From the NCBI GenBank assembly GCA_965228165.1, contig CBDDHB010000003.1, forward strand, positions 1,240,001 to 1,304,000: a stretch of 64,000 nucleotides of DNA, in the 5' to 3' direction. This stretch comes from Oleispirillum sp965228165. Lineage in GTDB: Bacteria; Pseudomonadota; Alphaproteobacteria; Rhodospirillales; Rhodospirillaceae. Shown piece by piece: positions 37,753 through 47,096 of this stretch; position 1 is the first letter of the stretch, and each line of letters starts with the position of its first letter. Under the pieces are notes generated by a model. That model saw only the letters and a program-made list of their open reading frames with translations, made no database searches and was not told the origin of the DNA. Position numbers and translations under genes: made by a program.

Positions 37753-40009
37753 TTACGAGGAGGTCGCAAGAGAAGCCTGATGGCTGCTGCGGTGCAAGGA
37801 ATTCGGCAGAGCCAACAAGGCGCCAGCGAACAGCCAGAACGATCGTTGATAGGCCATGTCATGGGCGATGGACATGGTCACGATCACCAGGAAACAGCCG
37901 ATCATCGCGACCAGGGGCGGCAGCTTTTGCCAGGATGGATGTGTCAGGATGGCGCGCAGGACCCATAGGACGGCGCCCAGCACGGCCAAGAACCCGGCGA
38001 TTCCCATCTCCGCCAGCAACCAGAGGCCTGAATTGTGGATGACCAGGGCGTCACCGGTTCGCCGCAGATGCTCGGTGATGAAGGCTCCCAGTCCCGCGCC
38101 GAACAGCGGATGGTCCAGCCACATCCGTATCCCTTCGGTATAACTGCTCATCCGGTCCACTGAAAAATCGACCAGCGTGGAGCGGTAGGTGAACAACAAT
38201 GCGGTTTCCGGTTCCCTGAGCTGGGAAGCCCACCAGGGGACGAACAGGTCGGGGATTCTGGTGATTCCCAGGATGATCGCTGCGGCGAGAAGCAGTCGCG
38301 GCAGGCTTATCGGAGGGGAGAAGAACAGGAAGTAGAGAAGCAGGACGACGAGACTGGCGAAGGCGCTGCGGGAATCGGAAAAACGCACACCGACGACCAG
38401 AAGCGCTGCGATGACGAGATTGGTCATCGCTTCCGGTTTCTTCCAGAAGGCGACGCCGGAAAGAACCAGGGACAGGGCAATCAGCAGATGGACGGCAAGG
38501 GCGCTGGGGTTGCCGACGAAGCCGACGAACTGTGTGGACCACGGCAACCAGACGATGTTGTCGACATTATGCGAGAAGCGGCGGACACCCCATTCCAGAA
38601 TGACGATGCTGGCCGTCGACAGGACGAAGCTGTGAGCCAGAAGATGCAGGCCGCGATGACCCGTGCGCGCGACGACGAGAGCGCCGCAGATCAGGCAGCA
38701 GGCTAGAATCGCCAGTCCGATCAAGCGGTTGTATACGGCCCAGGAGATCAGTCCGTAACGGTTCCAGCCGATGGCAAAGCCGACGATGATCACCAGGGCG
38801 GGGATGGCCCAGGCACGGCCCAGGCGGGGAAAACGCCAGATTCCTGTCGATCGGTGGATCGGCCACGCGGCTTTCAGCGCCACCAAGGCTGCGCAGAGAG
38901 CGAAGGCGTCGGCGAGGTTGATCGTCAGCATGCCGCTGGGGGTCGGGATTTTGACCTGGAATCCGACCAGCGCCGCGCAAAGCGTCGGAATCAGCCAGGC
39001 CAAGGTTGGCAGAATGTCGCGGTTGATCACGGGCGTCGCGACATCTTCGCTTGCGGGCGGCACAGGCGGCGCCGAAGAGACGAAGCCGGTTGCGGCGACA
39101 TGGATCAGAAGGGACAGAATGGATAGAACGCCGATGCCGACGGCCATGGTGACGCCGACTTCGGACCCGATGCCGACGTAGTCGAAGGCGAACGAGGCGG
39201 TGAGTTCGCGGGCGCCCCAGCCGCCAAAACTGATCGGCAGGGCGGCGCCCAGCATGACCATTCCGGCGGGCGGCACCAGGGACAGAAGCGACGCGTCGGG
39301 AAGCAGCGCCAGCCCCAGGGCGACGTAGGCAAGAAGCATCGATGCGTGCATCGCGAGAGACAGAAGCGTTACCACCGCCAGGGTGCGGATGCCGCGCGGC
39401 CCCAGGAAACGCCGGAGGATCAGACGCTCGCGGCGACCGATCGCAAGCATCAGGGTGACCCCCCAGGGATGTTGCCAGTGCCAGGCCGGTGGTGGCGAGG
39501 GCCGCCCGGGTCTGGGCCGACAGGCTGATGCTGCCGAAATAGGCGAAGGCGCACAGGGCCACCACGGCCAGCAGGGAGACCAGGGAAACCGCGCGTTCGA
39601 CCAGGGTAATGACCATCCCGAAGATCGCGGGCTTGCGGTCCCCGCTCAACATGCTGGAACGGGTCAGCCCTTGCCCCACGACGTTGAAGAACAGGAGTCC
39701 TCCGGCGATCGACAGGATGTTGATGCGGTTGGCCCTGGCGAAAGTCTGTTCGATGCCGAAACTGCGCGAAAGAACGTGATACCGTACGGAGCTGATAAAT
39801 TGGTTGAGCAGCAACAGGGCGGTGGCGAACAGCAGGTCAAGGGAGGAAAGGCGTCCCGCCCACGCCAGAATCTCAGTGGGGTCGATACGGCGGAAGGTGA
39901 CGACGATCAGCAGAAGGGACACCAGTCCCAGGAAAATCTGACGCCGAAGCGTTCTGCCCCGCGATGCGGCGGAAGGAGTGGGGGAGCTTTGCGGCGGACG
40001 TTCGATCAT
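37753..40009 (-). CDS. Flippase-like (LPG-synthase TM) plus O-antigen-ligase fusion, frameshifted
   Basis: About 751 residues after correction, many membrane segments. The first ~320 residues match the lysylphosphatidylglycerol-synthase membrane family (FLGLVSLLLIVVTFRRIDPT, GGLLFFNVVGQGLTRSSM, ALPISFGGWGARELTASF). The last ~350 match Wzy_C/O-antigen ligases (GVRFSDSRSAFASLVVLLL, DHPLFGAGLGAFITEHLRR, HNSGLWLLAEMGIAGFLAVL). The frame breaks at six C on the + strand (39459-39464); five gives TSLGVTLMLAIGRRERLI. It is the only minus-strand gene of the glycan region and converges on the split glycosyltransferase. Likely joins, or brings together, export and ligation or polymerisation of the glycan. 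Confidence 0.8.
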
Positions 40010-40347
40010 GCTGGGGGGTGTTCTTATCCTGGCGGCGGCATGCGGTCGGAAATTCCGTGCGTTCGTCGAAATATATTATGGGCGGTCCGGTTTGTCATGC
40101 ATCCGTTTGGTACGGACACGGGGCGGTTCGTGATGGTTTTTCTTCCGCGCCCGCCGAATTCGCTTGGCAACGGGGGGGATGCCGCGTAGTGTGCGCGGCT
40201 TCGCTGGAGGCTTGACGCGTCCTTCGAGCAAGACGCGACCTCCGGTGTTTCCGGACGTTTCTCTTTCTCCTTGGCCTCCTTATTGATCTGCCGAACCGTG
40301 CGGGGCCGCCGGTTTCGGCGGTTTTGTCATGTCCCAAGGATGTTGCA
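40010..40347. other. Intergenic region between the glycan locus and rhlE-like gene
   Basis: 338 bases between divergent genes, where base composition changes from the glycan locus to the GC-rich chromosome. No convincing ORF. It holds a seven-G run near 40173 and, at the right end, a small hairpin with a T run just before the helicase start. Promoters for both sides must lie here, but no strong -35/-10 pair stood out. Confidence 0.6.
40306..40325 (+). terminator. Small hairpin with T run upstream of DEAD-box gene
   Basis: CCGCCG-GTTT-CGGCGG followed by TTTT, ending about 22 bases before the helicase ATG. Could be a leader attenuator or temperature-sensitive structure of the helicase mRNA. 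The stem is only 6 base pairs. Confidence 0.35.
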
Positions 40348-41436
40348 ATGAACTTTTCCGATTTCGCCCTGCACCCGATGATCCTGAAGGCGGTGGAGGC
40401 CTGCGGCCTGACCGTCCCGACCCCGGTGCAGGAACAGGCGATTCCCTTCGCCCTGGAAGGCCGCGACGTGCTCGCCACCGCCGCCACCGGCACCGGCAAG
40501 ACCGCCGCCTTCCTGCTGCCGACCCTGTCGCGCCTGCTGGGCGAGCCGCAGCGTCGCGCTCCCGGCGCCCCGGTGATCCTGATTCTGGCGCCGACCCGTG
40601 AACTCGCCGGTCAGGTGACCCGCGCCACCCGCGCCTTCGGCAAGTTCATCCGGATGTGGACGGTCGAGATCGTCGGCGGCATGCCCTATCGCGAGCAGTT
40701 GCGCCAGATGGCGCGTCCGGTCGAGGTGGTGGTGGCGACGCCGGGTCGTCTGCTCGACCACGTCCGCGCCGGGCGTCTGGACCTGAGCAAGGTCGAGGCG
40801 CTGATCATCGACGAGGCGGACCGCATGTTCGACATGGGCTTTTCCGAGGACGTGGCGGCGATCGCCGCCGCCTGTCCGGCGGATCGCCAGACCCTGCTGT
40901 TCACCGCGACCCTGGATCGTCAGATGGAGACCCTGACCCGCGCCCTGCACGGCGACTTGAGCCAGGGGCAGCGCAACCACACCCTGAAGCGTCTGCACGA
41001 CGGGCGGGTGCGCCTGCTGGTCGCCACCGACGTCGCGGCGCGCGGCATCGACGTGCGCGACATCAGCCATGTGTTCAATTTCGATCTGCCGCGAGCCGCC
41101 GAGGATTACGTCCACCGCATCGGTCGCACCGGCCGTGCCGGGGCGACCGGGGCGGCGATCTCGTTCGCCGGACGCGACGACGCGGGTCTGGTCATCCGCA
41201 TCGAGCGCTTCACCCAGTCCACCCTGCCGGTAGCCACCGTGCCGGGCCTGGAGCCGAAGCTGCCGCCGCGTCGCGGTCCGCGCCCCAACGGTCCGCGCGC
41301 CCATGGGCCGAAGCGGCCCTTCGCCGGGAAAAAGCGGGACGAAAGCAACGCCGCCGGTCCGCGCCCCTGGCGCCAGGACAAGCCGCGCGCCAAGACCTCG
41401 ACCTATCGCGGCGACGCGCCGCGCAAGCGGGCCTGA
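40348..41436 (+). CDS. DEAD-box RNA helicase (RhlE-like) lacking part of RecA domain 2
   Basis: 362 residues from ATG 40348 (AAGGA upstream). Q motif (TVPTPVQEQAIPFAL), Walker A (ATAATGTGKTAAF), PTRELA, DEADRMFDMGF (motif II) and FTATL (motif III) are present. Motifs V (LVATDVAARGIDV) and VI (HRIGRTGRAG) are also present. Between motif III and ALHGDLSQGQRNHTLKRL only about 10 residues remain (DRQMETLTR). Relatives have roughly 85-95 there, including motif IV. The frame is kept. The tail is rich in Arg, Pro and Lys, typical of RhlE. Loss of motif IV should cripple ATP-driven unwinding unless this is an assembly collapse. Confidence 0.85.
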   Translation: MNFSDFALHPMILKAVEACGLTVPTPVQEQAIPFALEGRDVLATAATGTGKTAAFLLPTLSRLLGEPQRRAPGAPVILILAPTRELAGQVTRATRAFGKFIRMWTVEIVGGMPYREQLRQMARPVEVVVATPGRLLDHVRAGRLDLSKVEALIIDEADRMFDMGFSEDVAAIAAACPADRQTLLFTATLDRQMETLTRALHGDLSQGQRNHTLKRLHDGRVRLLVATDVAARGIDVRDISHVFNFDLPRAAEDYVHRIGRTGRAGATGAAISFAGRDDAGLVIRIERFTQSTLPVATVPGLEPKLPPRRGPRPNGPRAHGPKRPFAGKKRDESNAAGPRPWRQDKPRAKTSTYRGDAPRKRA

Positions 41437-41442
41437 TCCTTC

Positions 41443-41476
41443 CGGCTGCGGCTATTTCAGGTAATAGCCGCAGCCG
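41443..41476. terminator. Inverted repeat between convergent genes
   Basis: Perfect 14-bp stem CGGCTGCGGCTATT / AATAGCCGCAGCCG with loop TCAGGT. It lies after the helicase stop and covers the last codons and stop of the convergent Cache gene. It could end transcription from both sides; no long T run. Confidence 0.55.
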
Positions 41477-41919
41477 ACCAGGATGTCGTCGACGCGCAGC
41501 ACAAAGGTGCTTTTGCGTCGCAGCTTGTGGCTGACCGGATCGGTGAAGACGTAGTCCACCCAGCCGTTGAAGTCGGTTTTCGCGGTGTTGACGATCTCCC
41601 GGCCATAGGGATAGCCGTTGAAATCGCGCTCGATCAGGAACGAGCGGCCGATCAGCTTCGGATTGTGGGGGTGGGCGAGCAGCACGCCGTTCATATCCAT
41701 GGCGAAGACGTACAGGCTGCCCTGCACGAAGTCGTCGTTCTTGGGATCGGAAAGGGCGGCCAGGGTTTTCTCCTTCCCCTCGGCCTTGACCATCGCGGCG
41801 GCGCGCTCGGCCAGGGCCTTGGCCGCGGCGGGAGATCCCAGATCCTCGTTCGCCGTCACCATCGCCAGGAAGGCGGCGCACAGGATGCCGACCACGGCCA
41901 GCGCCCGAACGAAAATCAT
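41452..41919 (-). CDS. Exported single-Cache-domain protein
   Basis: 155 residues. N-terminal signal peptide IFVRALAVVGILCAAFLAMV with cleavage near residue 20-25, then one small Cache (PAS-like periplasmic) domain: SLYVFAMDMNGVLLAHPHNP, IGRSFLIERDFNGYPYGREI, GWVDYVFTDPVSHKLRRKST and the terminal VLRVDDILVGCGYYLK. There is no membrane or output domain after it, so it is a free periplasmic ligand-binding module, perhaps partnered with a sensor elsewhere. ATG 41919 chosen for AAGGGG upstream; GTG 41925 is also possible. Confidence 0.75.
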   Translation of the reverse strand: MIFVRALAVVGILCAAFLAMVTANEDLGSPAAAKALAERAAAMVKAEGKEKTLAALSDPKNDDFVQGSLYVFAMDMNGVLLAHPHNPKLIGRSFLIERDFNGYPYGREIVNTAKTDFNGWVDYVFTDPVSHKLRRKSTFVLRVDDILVGCGYYLK

Positions 41920-41991
41920 GACCACGCCCCTTGCGACGATGAACCCTCGCCCAGAATAGGATGCGCCGGAGGGGATGACAATGGCGGGGCG

Positions 41992-43884
41992 TTAGAGAAA
42001 AGCCTTTTCCATGAACCCGGTCAAGCGGCGGGAGAAGGCGGCGGCGTCGCCCACCGGCTCGCCCTCGACGATGCGCGCCTGATCCAGCAGCAGCCACGCC
42101 CAGTCGGCGAAGGAGTCCGACTTTTCCGCCGATGCCTTCGCCATCGCCCGGATCACCGGGTGCCTGGGGTTGATTTCCAGCACCCTCGCCGCCTGCGCGC
42201 CGGTGCGGTTGTGCGCTTTCAGCAGCCGTTCCAGGTGCAGGGAGACTCCGGCGTCGCCCGCGACCAGACAGACCGGGCTGGCGGTCAGCCGGTCGGAGAC
42301 CTTCACCGCGCTCACCTGGTCGCCATAGACCGCCTGCATCGCCGCCGCCAGGGCCGCGACGTCGGCGTCGGCGGCGTCATCGGGCTTGGCTTCGTCGCCG
42401 TCCTTGGCTTCGTCTTTTGCCGCGTCCTTGCCGACGATCTTGGCGAGGTCGCCGCCCGCCCCGGCGACCGAGGCGAAGCGGCGTTCCTGATAGGGCGGCG
42501 CCATGCCGGTCCAGAATTCGTCGATGGTGTCGGTCAGCAGCAGGACGTTCACCCCCTTGGCGGTGAAGCCCTCGATCTGCGGGTTGGCTTTCAGCGCCGC
42601 CACCGAATCCCCGGTGAGGAAATAGATCGCCTCCTGCCCCTCGGGCATCTCCGCCACGTAGTCGGCAAGGCTGATCCAGCCCTCCTTCAGCGACGAGCGG
42701 AAGCGGCAGAGGTCGAGGATGGTGGCGCGGCGTTCGAAGTCCTCGTAGATGCCTTCCTTCAGCACCGCGCCGAAGGCCTCCCAGAAGGCGGCGTAGCGGT
42801 CCTTGTCCTCCGCCGCCTTGCCGATTTCGGACAGGACGCGGGAGACCAGGCCGCGCCCGATCTTGCGCACCATCGGGTTGTCCTGAAGCATTTCGCGGCT
42901 GACGTTCAGGGGCAGGTCCGGGGTATCGACCACCCCCTTCAGAAAGCGTAGGTACGAAGGCAGCAGTCCCTCGCAGTCGTCGGTGATGAACACCCGCTTG
43001 ACGTAGAGCTTCAGGCGCTGCTTGCGGTCGGGGTCGAACAGGTCGAAGGGCCGCTCGCTCGGCACGAAGATCAGGCCGGTGTATTCGATCGCGCCCTCGG
43101 CGTGCATGTGGAAGGTGAGCCAGGGGTCGTCGAAGGCGTGTCCGACGTGGTGATAGAATTCCTTGTACTGGTCTTCCGTCACCTCGGCCTTGGGGCGGGT
43201 CCACAGGGCGGAGGCGGCGTTGAGGGTTTCGGTCTCGTCCCCCTGGTCGAGGATCACCGGCAGGTCGATGTGGTCGGAATAGGTCTTCACCACCCGCGCC
43301 AGGGTTCCCGCCTGGAGGTAGTCGAGCGCGTCCTCCTTCAGGTGCAGGACGATGCGGGTGCCGCGCGAGGCGCCGTCGAAGGGCTCCACGGTGAAGTCGC
43401 CCGCCCCGGCGGAGGACCACTTCCAGCCCTGGGTCTCGCCCGCCTTCCTGGTGATCACGTCGACCCGCTCGGCGACCATGAACGCGGCATAGAATCCCAC
43501 CCCGAACTGGCCGATCAAGGAGAGGCCCTTTTCGGCGTCGGACTTGCCCGCCTGCGCCGCCAGGGCCTCGACCAGATTGGCCGAGCCGGAATGGGCGATG
43601 GTGCCGAGATTCTCGATCAGGTCGTCGCGGTTCATGCCGATGCCGTTGTCGGCGACGGTCAGAAGCTTCGCCGCCTCGTCGGGGATCAGGCGCACCGCGA
43701 AGGCGGCATCCCCTTCGGTGAGCGAAGGCTCGGTGATCGCGGCATAGCGCAACCGGTCGCAGGCGTCCGACGCGTTGGAGATCAGCTCCCGCAGAAAGAC
43801 GTCCTTTTGCGAATACAGGGCGTGGACCACGATGTCCAAAAGCTTGGCGACTTCGGCCTGAAAATGCAGGGTTTCCACCGTCAT
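41992..43884 (-). CDS. htpG: Hsp90-family chaperone HtpG
   Basis: 630 residues, full length. N-terminal GHKL ATPase: FLRELISNASDACDRLRYAA, VADNGIGMNRDDLIENLGTI, IGQFGVGFYAAFMVAERVDV and GTRIVLHLKED. The middle domain has SALWTRPKAEVTEDQYKEFY and PLNVSREMLQDNPMVRKIGR. C-terminal dimerisation region includes an acidic KDEAKDGDEAKPDDAADAD linker. ATG 43884 (MTVETLHFQAEV) fits the family; the frame is open further upstream. Confidence 0.97.
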   Translation of the reverse strand: MTVETLHFQAEVAKLLDIVVHALYSQKDVFLRELISNASDACDRLRYAAITEPSLTEGDAAFAVRLIPDEAAKLLTVADNGIGMNRDDLIENLGTIAHSGSANLVEALAAQAGKSDAEKGLSLIGQFGVGFYAAFMVAERVDVITRKAGETQGWKWSSAGAGDFTVEPFDGASRGTRIVLHLKEDALDYLQAGTLARVVKTYSDHIDLPVILDQGDETETLNAASALWTRPKAEVTEDQYKEFYHHVGHAFDDPWLTFHMHAEGAIEYTGLIFVPSERPFDLFDPDRKQRLKLYVKRVFITDDCEGLLPSYLRFLKGVVDTPDLPLNVSREMLQDNPMVRKIGRGLVSRVLSEIGKAAEDKDRYAAFWEAFGAVLKEGIYEDFERRATILDLCRFRSSLKEGWISLADYVAEMPEGQEAIYFLTGDSVAALKANPQIEGFTAKGVNVLLLTDTIDEFWTGMAPPYQERRFASVAGAGGDLAKIVGKDAAKDEAKDGDEAKPDDAADADVAALAAAMQAVYGDQVSAVKVSDRLTASPVCLVAGDAGVSLHLERLLKAHNRTGAQAARVLEINPRHPVIRAMAKASAEKSDSFADWAWLLLDQARIVEGEPVGDAAAFSRRLTGFMEKAFL

Positions 43885-43963
43885 GACGCGATTGAACTCC
43901 GGAATGTCGTGAAAATCATGGTTCCGCATGTAAGGGCGCGGGCCGCGGCCTGTCAATAAGGAG

Positions 43964-44137
43964 AACCAGGGCGGGGCTCCGCCCCGGGCCCCGCACAGGG
44001 TCGCGGACCCTGTGTACCCATTCCTTTTTTCGCCGCGTCGGCGGCTATCGGCCTTCACGCGGCGTGACGGCTCTGTCGCGCTGCGCGCAAAAACCAAGTG
44101 GAATGGGGTGCGCGAGGGGTCCGAGTCCCCTCGCAAC
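43964..44137. repeat. Dispersed intergenic repeat, copy A
   Basis: Between htpG and the SUV3-like helicase. Contains GGGTCGCGGACCCTG, a run of T, then TCGCCGCGTCGGCGGCTATC and later CGCGCAAAAACCAAG, then GGGGTCCGAGTCCCC. It shares this order with copies at 49692-49853 and (inverted) 54168-54352. Rich in short palindromes; non-coding. Confidence 0.7.
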
Positions 44138-44183
44138 GTTTTACCCTGGACAAGGAAGGCCGCGCCCCGCAGTCTGCCTCGTC

Positions 44184-47096
44184 ATGGCAGGCAATTCCTA
44201 CTCCGCATCGCGCATCGCCGCGATCCTCGGCCCCACCAATACCGGCAAGACCCATTACGCCATCGACCGGATGGTGGCGCATGCGCCCGGCATGATCGGC
44301 TTTCCCCTGCGCCTGCTGGCGCGGGAGAACTATGACCGGGTGGTGCGGGCGAAGGGCGCGGGCCAGGTGGCGCTGGTCACCGGCGAGGAAAAAATCATCC
44401 CGCCCAATCCGCGCTATTTCGTCTGCACGGTGGAGGCGATGCCCCTGGATCGGGCGGTCGATTTCCTGGCGGTGGACGAGATTCAGATGTGCGCCGACGC
44501 CGAGCGCGGCCACGTCTTCACCGATCGCCTGCTGCATGCGCGCGGCCTTTCCGAAACCCTGTTCCTCGGCTCCGACACCATGCGCGGGGTGATTTCCCGC
44601 CTGATCCCGGGGATCGAGGTGCAGACCCGCCCCCGGATGTCGCGGCTGTCCTTCGCCGGGGCGAAGAAGCTGGCCCGGCTGCCCCGTCGCTCCGCCATCG
44701 TCGCCTTCTCCGCCGCCGACGTTTATGCCATCGCCGACATGGTGCGGCGGCATCGCGGCGGCGCGGCGGTGGTGCTGGGGGCGCTGTCCCCGCGTACCCG
44801 CAATGCGCAGGTCGAGATGTACCAGTCGGGCGAGGTGGATTTCCTGGTCGCCACCGACGCCATCGGCATGGGCCTGAACATGGACATCGACCATGTCGCC
44901 TTCGCCCAGACGGTGAAGTACGACGGCGCCGAGCCGCGCCAGCTTTCGCCGGCGGAAATCGGTCAGATCGCCGGGCGCGCCGGGCGGCACATGAACGACG
45001 GCAGCTTCGGCACCACGGCGGACGCCCCCGGCTTCGACGCGGAGACGGTGGAGCGGGTCGAATCCCACGATTTCCGCGCCGTCCGGGCGTTGTTCTGGCG
45101 CAACCGCTCCCTGCGCTTCCAAAGCCCCGAGACGTTGCTGAAAAGCCTTCTGGTGCCGCCGCCGGGGGCGGATTATCTGCGGGCGCGCCGCGCCGACGAC
45201 GTCGCCGCCCTGGAAGCCCTGGCGCGCAGCCCCGAGGTGGCGGCGCGGGCGACCCATCCCGACCGGGTGCGCCTGCTATGGGAAATCTACCAGATTCCGG
45301 ATTTTCAGAAAATCACGCCGGAAGCGCATGCCCGCCTGCTCTCCCGGATGTTTCTTTACTTGACCGGAGACGCGGGCGTGATACCCGATACCTTCCTGGA
45401 GCGTCACCTGGAGAGCATCGACCGCACCGATGGCGACATCGTTCATCTGTCGCAAAGAATCGCCCAGATCCGGGTCTGGACCACCGTCGCCAACCACGCC
45501 GGATGGGTTTCGGACACGAATCATTGGCGCGAACGCACAAGACGGATTGAAGACCGGCTATCGGATGCGCTACATGACCGTCTGACGCAAAAGTTCGTGG
45601 ACCGCCGAACCGCCATCCTGCTGAGTCGTTTGAAGGGGCATACACCGTTGGAAGCAACCGTCACGCCGAACGGGGACGTTCACATCGAAGGCCACCGCGT
45701 GGGTCGTCTCGAGGGACTGGGTTTCATCGCCGAACTGGATGGAGCCTCGGATCAGGCCGAGAAGGTGGTGGCGATCGCCGCTTCCCAGGCGCTGAGGGGG
45801 GAGATCGCGGCGCGGGCGCAGGCGCTGTCGGTGGCCCCCGATGCGACCTTCGCGCTGACCGCCTCGGGCGAGATCGCCTGGCATGGCGCGGCGGTGGCCC
45901 GCGTCGCGGCGGGGCTGGAGCGCCTGAAGCCCCGCGCCGAGCCGCTGCCCAACGACCTGCTCGACGCGCCGATGGTCGATCTGGTGGGGACGCGCGCCCA
46001 GGGCTGGCTGGACGCCCAGGTGCGTTCGGTGCTGCGCCCCCTGATCACCCTGGCCGAGGCGGAGCTGACCGGGCTTTCGCGCGGCATCGCCTTCCGTCTG
46101 GTCGAGGCGGGCGGCACGGTGCGCCGCGCCGCGATGGCGCAGGATCTGGCCCATCTGTCCGACGACGACCGCAAGGCGATGGGCAAGCTGGGGGTGCGTT
46201 TCGGGGTGGAGACGGTCTATCTGCCCGACATGCTGAAGCCCGCCGCGCAGCGCCTGCTGCTGGTTCTGACCGCGATCGACCGCAAGGTCGAGGACGTCTC
46301 CGAATTCGTCGCCCGCCATTCGCCGCTGACTCCCGGACAGGTGTCGTTCCCGCTGGCCGAGGGCGTCGCCGCCGAATGGGTGGAATTGCAGGGCTACCGC
46401 GTCTTCGACGGTCGCGCCGCGCGCGTCGATATGCTGGAGCGCTTCGCCGCCGAGGTGCGCCGCTTCCTGCGCGACGAGGTTCTGGCCACCCGCGTCGATT
46501 CGGCGGTCGCCAAACCCGCCGCCGAGGCTCCGGCGGCCGAGGCTCCGGCGGCCGAATCCGCGTCGGTCGAAGCCGCGCCGACCGAGTCGGCCCCGGTCGA
46601 ATCCGCGCCCGAAGCGCCCTCCGCCGCCGATGTCGCGCCGGGCGAACCCGCGCCGGACGCCGCGCCGTCCGTCGCCGCCGCTCCGGCGGAAGAGGAAAAG
46701 CCCGCCGCGCCGCAGGGCGCGAAAATCCTGCCGCCCGCCCTGATGTCGCTGTTGGGGGTGGGGGCGGAGGTCACCATGGCGATCCTGCGCGCCCTTGGCT
46801 ATCGGGTCACCGATGCGCGCGAGGGTATCGCGGTGCAGCCGAAAAAGAACCCGAAGCGTCCGTTCGGCGGCGGCAAGCGCCCGCCGCGCGACGCCGCCGC
46901 GCCGCGCGAGGCGCGGGGCCCGCGTCCCGATCGCGGTCCGCGTCCCGACCGGGGACCGCGTCCGGAGCGTCCCGATCGCGGCCCGCGTTACGAACCCCAC
47001 GCCGCCCCGGCCCGGCCCGCCAAGCGGGTCGAGATCGACCCCGACTCGCCGTTCGCGGTTTTGAAAAATTGGGGCAAGACCACCCCCGGTTCGTGA
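44184..47096 (+). CDS. SUV3-like superfamily II helicase
   Basis: 970 residues from ATG 44184. Walker A GPTNTGKTHYAIDRM is at residues ~15-22, PLRLLARENYDR is motif Ia, AVDEIQMCAD is motif II (DEIQ) and LGSDTM is motif III. LVATDAIGMGLNMDIDHVAF (motif V) and QIAGRAGRHMNDG (motif VI) follow. This core matches the mitochondrial degradosome helicase SUV3, common in alphaproteobacteria, implying RNA unwinding. After residue ~780 comes an Ala/Pro/Glu-rich low-complexity linker, then a short conserved segment LPPALMSLLGVGAEVTMAIL and an Arg/Pro-rich tail (DRGPRPDRGPRPERP). The S4-domain gene overlaps its stop. Confidence 0.92.
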   Translation: MAGNSYSASRIAAILGPTNTGKTHYAIDRMVAHAPGMIGFPLRLLARENYDRVVRAKGAGQVALVTGEEKIIPPNPRYFVCTVEAMPLDRAVDFLAVDEIQMCADAERGHVFTDRLLHARGLSETLFLGSDTMRGVISRLIPGIEVQTRPRMSRLSFAGAKKLARLPRRSAIVAFSAADVYAIADMVRRHRGGAAVVLGALSPRTRNAQVEMYQSGEVDFLVATDAIGMGLNMDIDHVAFAQTVKYDGAEPRQLSPAEIGQIAGRAGRHMNDGSFGTTADAPGFDAETVERVESHDFRAVRALFWRNRSLRFQSPETLLKSLLVPPPGADYLRARRADDVAALEALARSPEVAARATHPDRVRLLWEIYQIPDFQKITPEAHARLLSRMFLYLTGDAGVIPDTFLERHLESIDRTDGDIVHLSQRIAQIRVWTTVANHAGWVSDTNHWRERTRRIEDRLSDALHDRLTQKFVDRRTAILLSRLKGHTPLEATVTPNGDVHIEGHRVGRLEGLGFIAELDGASDQAEKVVAIAASQALRGEIAARAQALSVAPDATFALTASGEIAWHGAAVARVAAGLERLKPRAEPLPNDLLDAPMVDLVGTRAQGWLDAQVRSVLRPLITLAEAELTGLSRGIAFRLVEAGGTVRRAAMAQDLAHLSDDDRKAMGKLGVRFGVETVYLPDMLKPAAQRLLLVLTAIDRKVEDVSEFVARHSPLTPGQVSFPLAEGVAAEWVELQGYRVFDGRAARVDMLERFAAEVRRFLRDEVLATRVDSAVAKPAAEAPAAEAPAAESASVEAAPTESAPVESAPEAPSAADVAPGEPAPDAAPSVAAAPAEEEKPAAPQGAKILPPALMSLLGVGAEVTMAILRALGYRVTDAREGIAVQPKKNPKRPFGGGKRPPRDAAAPREARGPRPDRGPRPDRGPRPERPDRGPRYEPHAAPARPAKRVEIDPDSPFAVLKNWGKTTPGS

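Larger units (their letters stand above)
35382..37780 (+). pseudogene. GT4 glycosyltransferase split by an IS3-family element
   Basis: Begins at GTG 35382 (GGAGAG just upstream). The 5' part ends VLVVTKSLDIGGTERHLLQV then LSRLDL at 35510. The insertion occupies 35511-36744. Removing it with one copy of the duplicated CCTG gives LSRLDL-ERFLISVMVLRQGG in one frame, a restored 386-residue protein. The 3' part has VATLIHYKGQADLIDALAEL and CSHQEGFSNSLLESMVAGLP, standard GT4 blocks. All glycosyltransferase codons outside the IS look intact, so the insertion is recent. Its end overlaps the convergent gene at 37753 by 28 bases. Confidence 0.92.

Noticed and set aside
41527..42951. 474-codon + strand open frame opposite htpG and the Cache gene
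   Set aside because: Caused by high GC at third positions of htpG; His/Gly/Arg-rich translation without homology.
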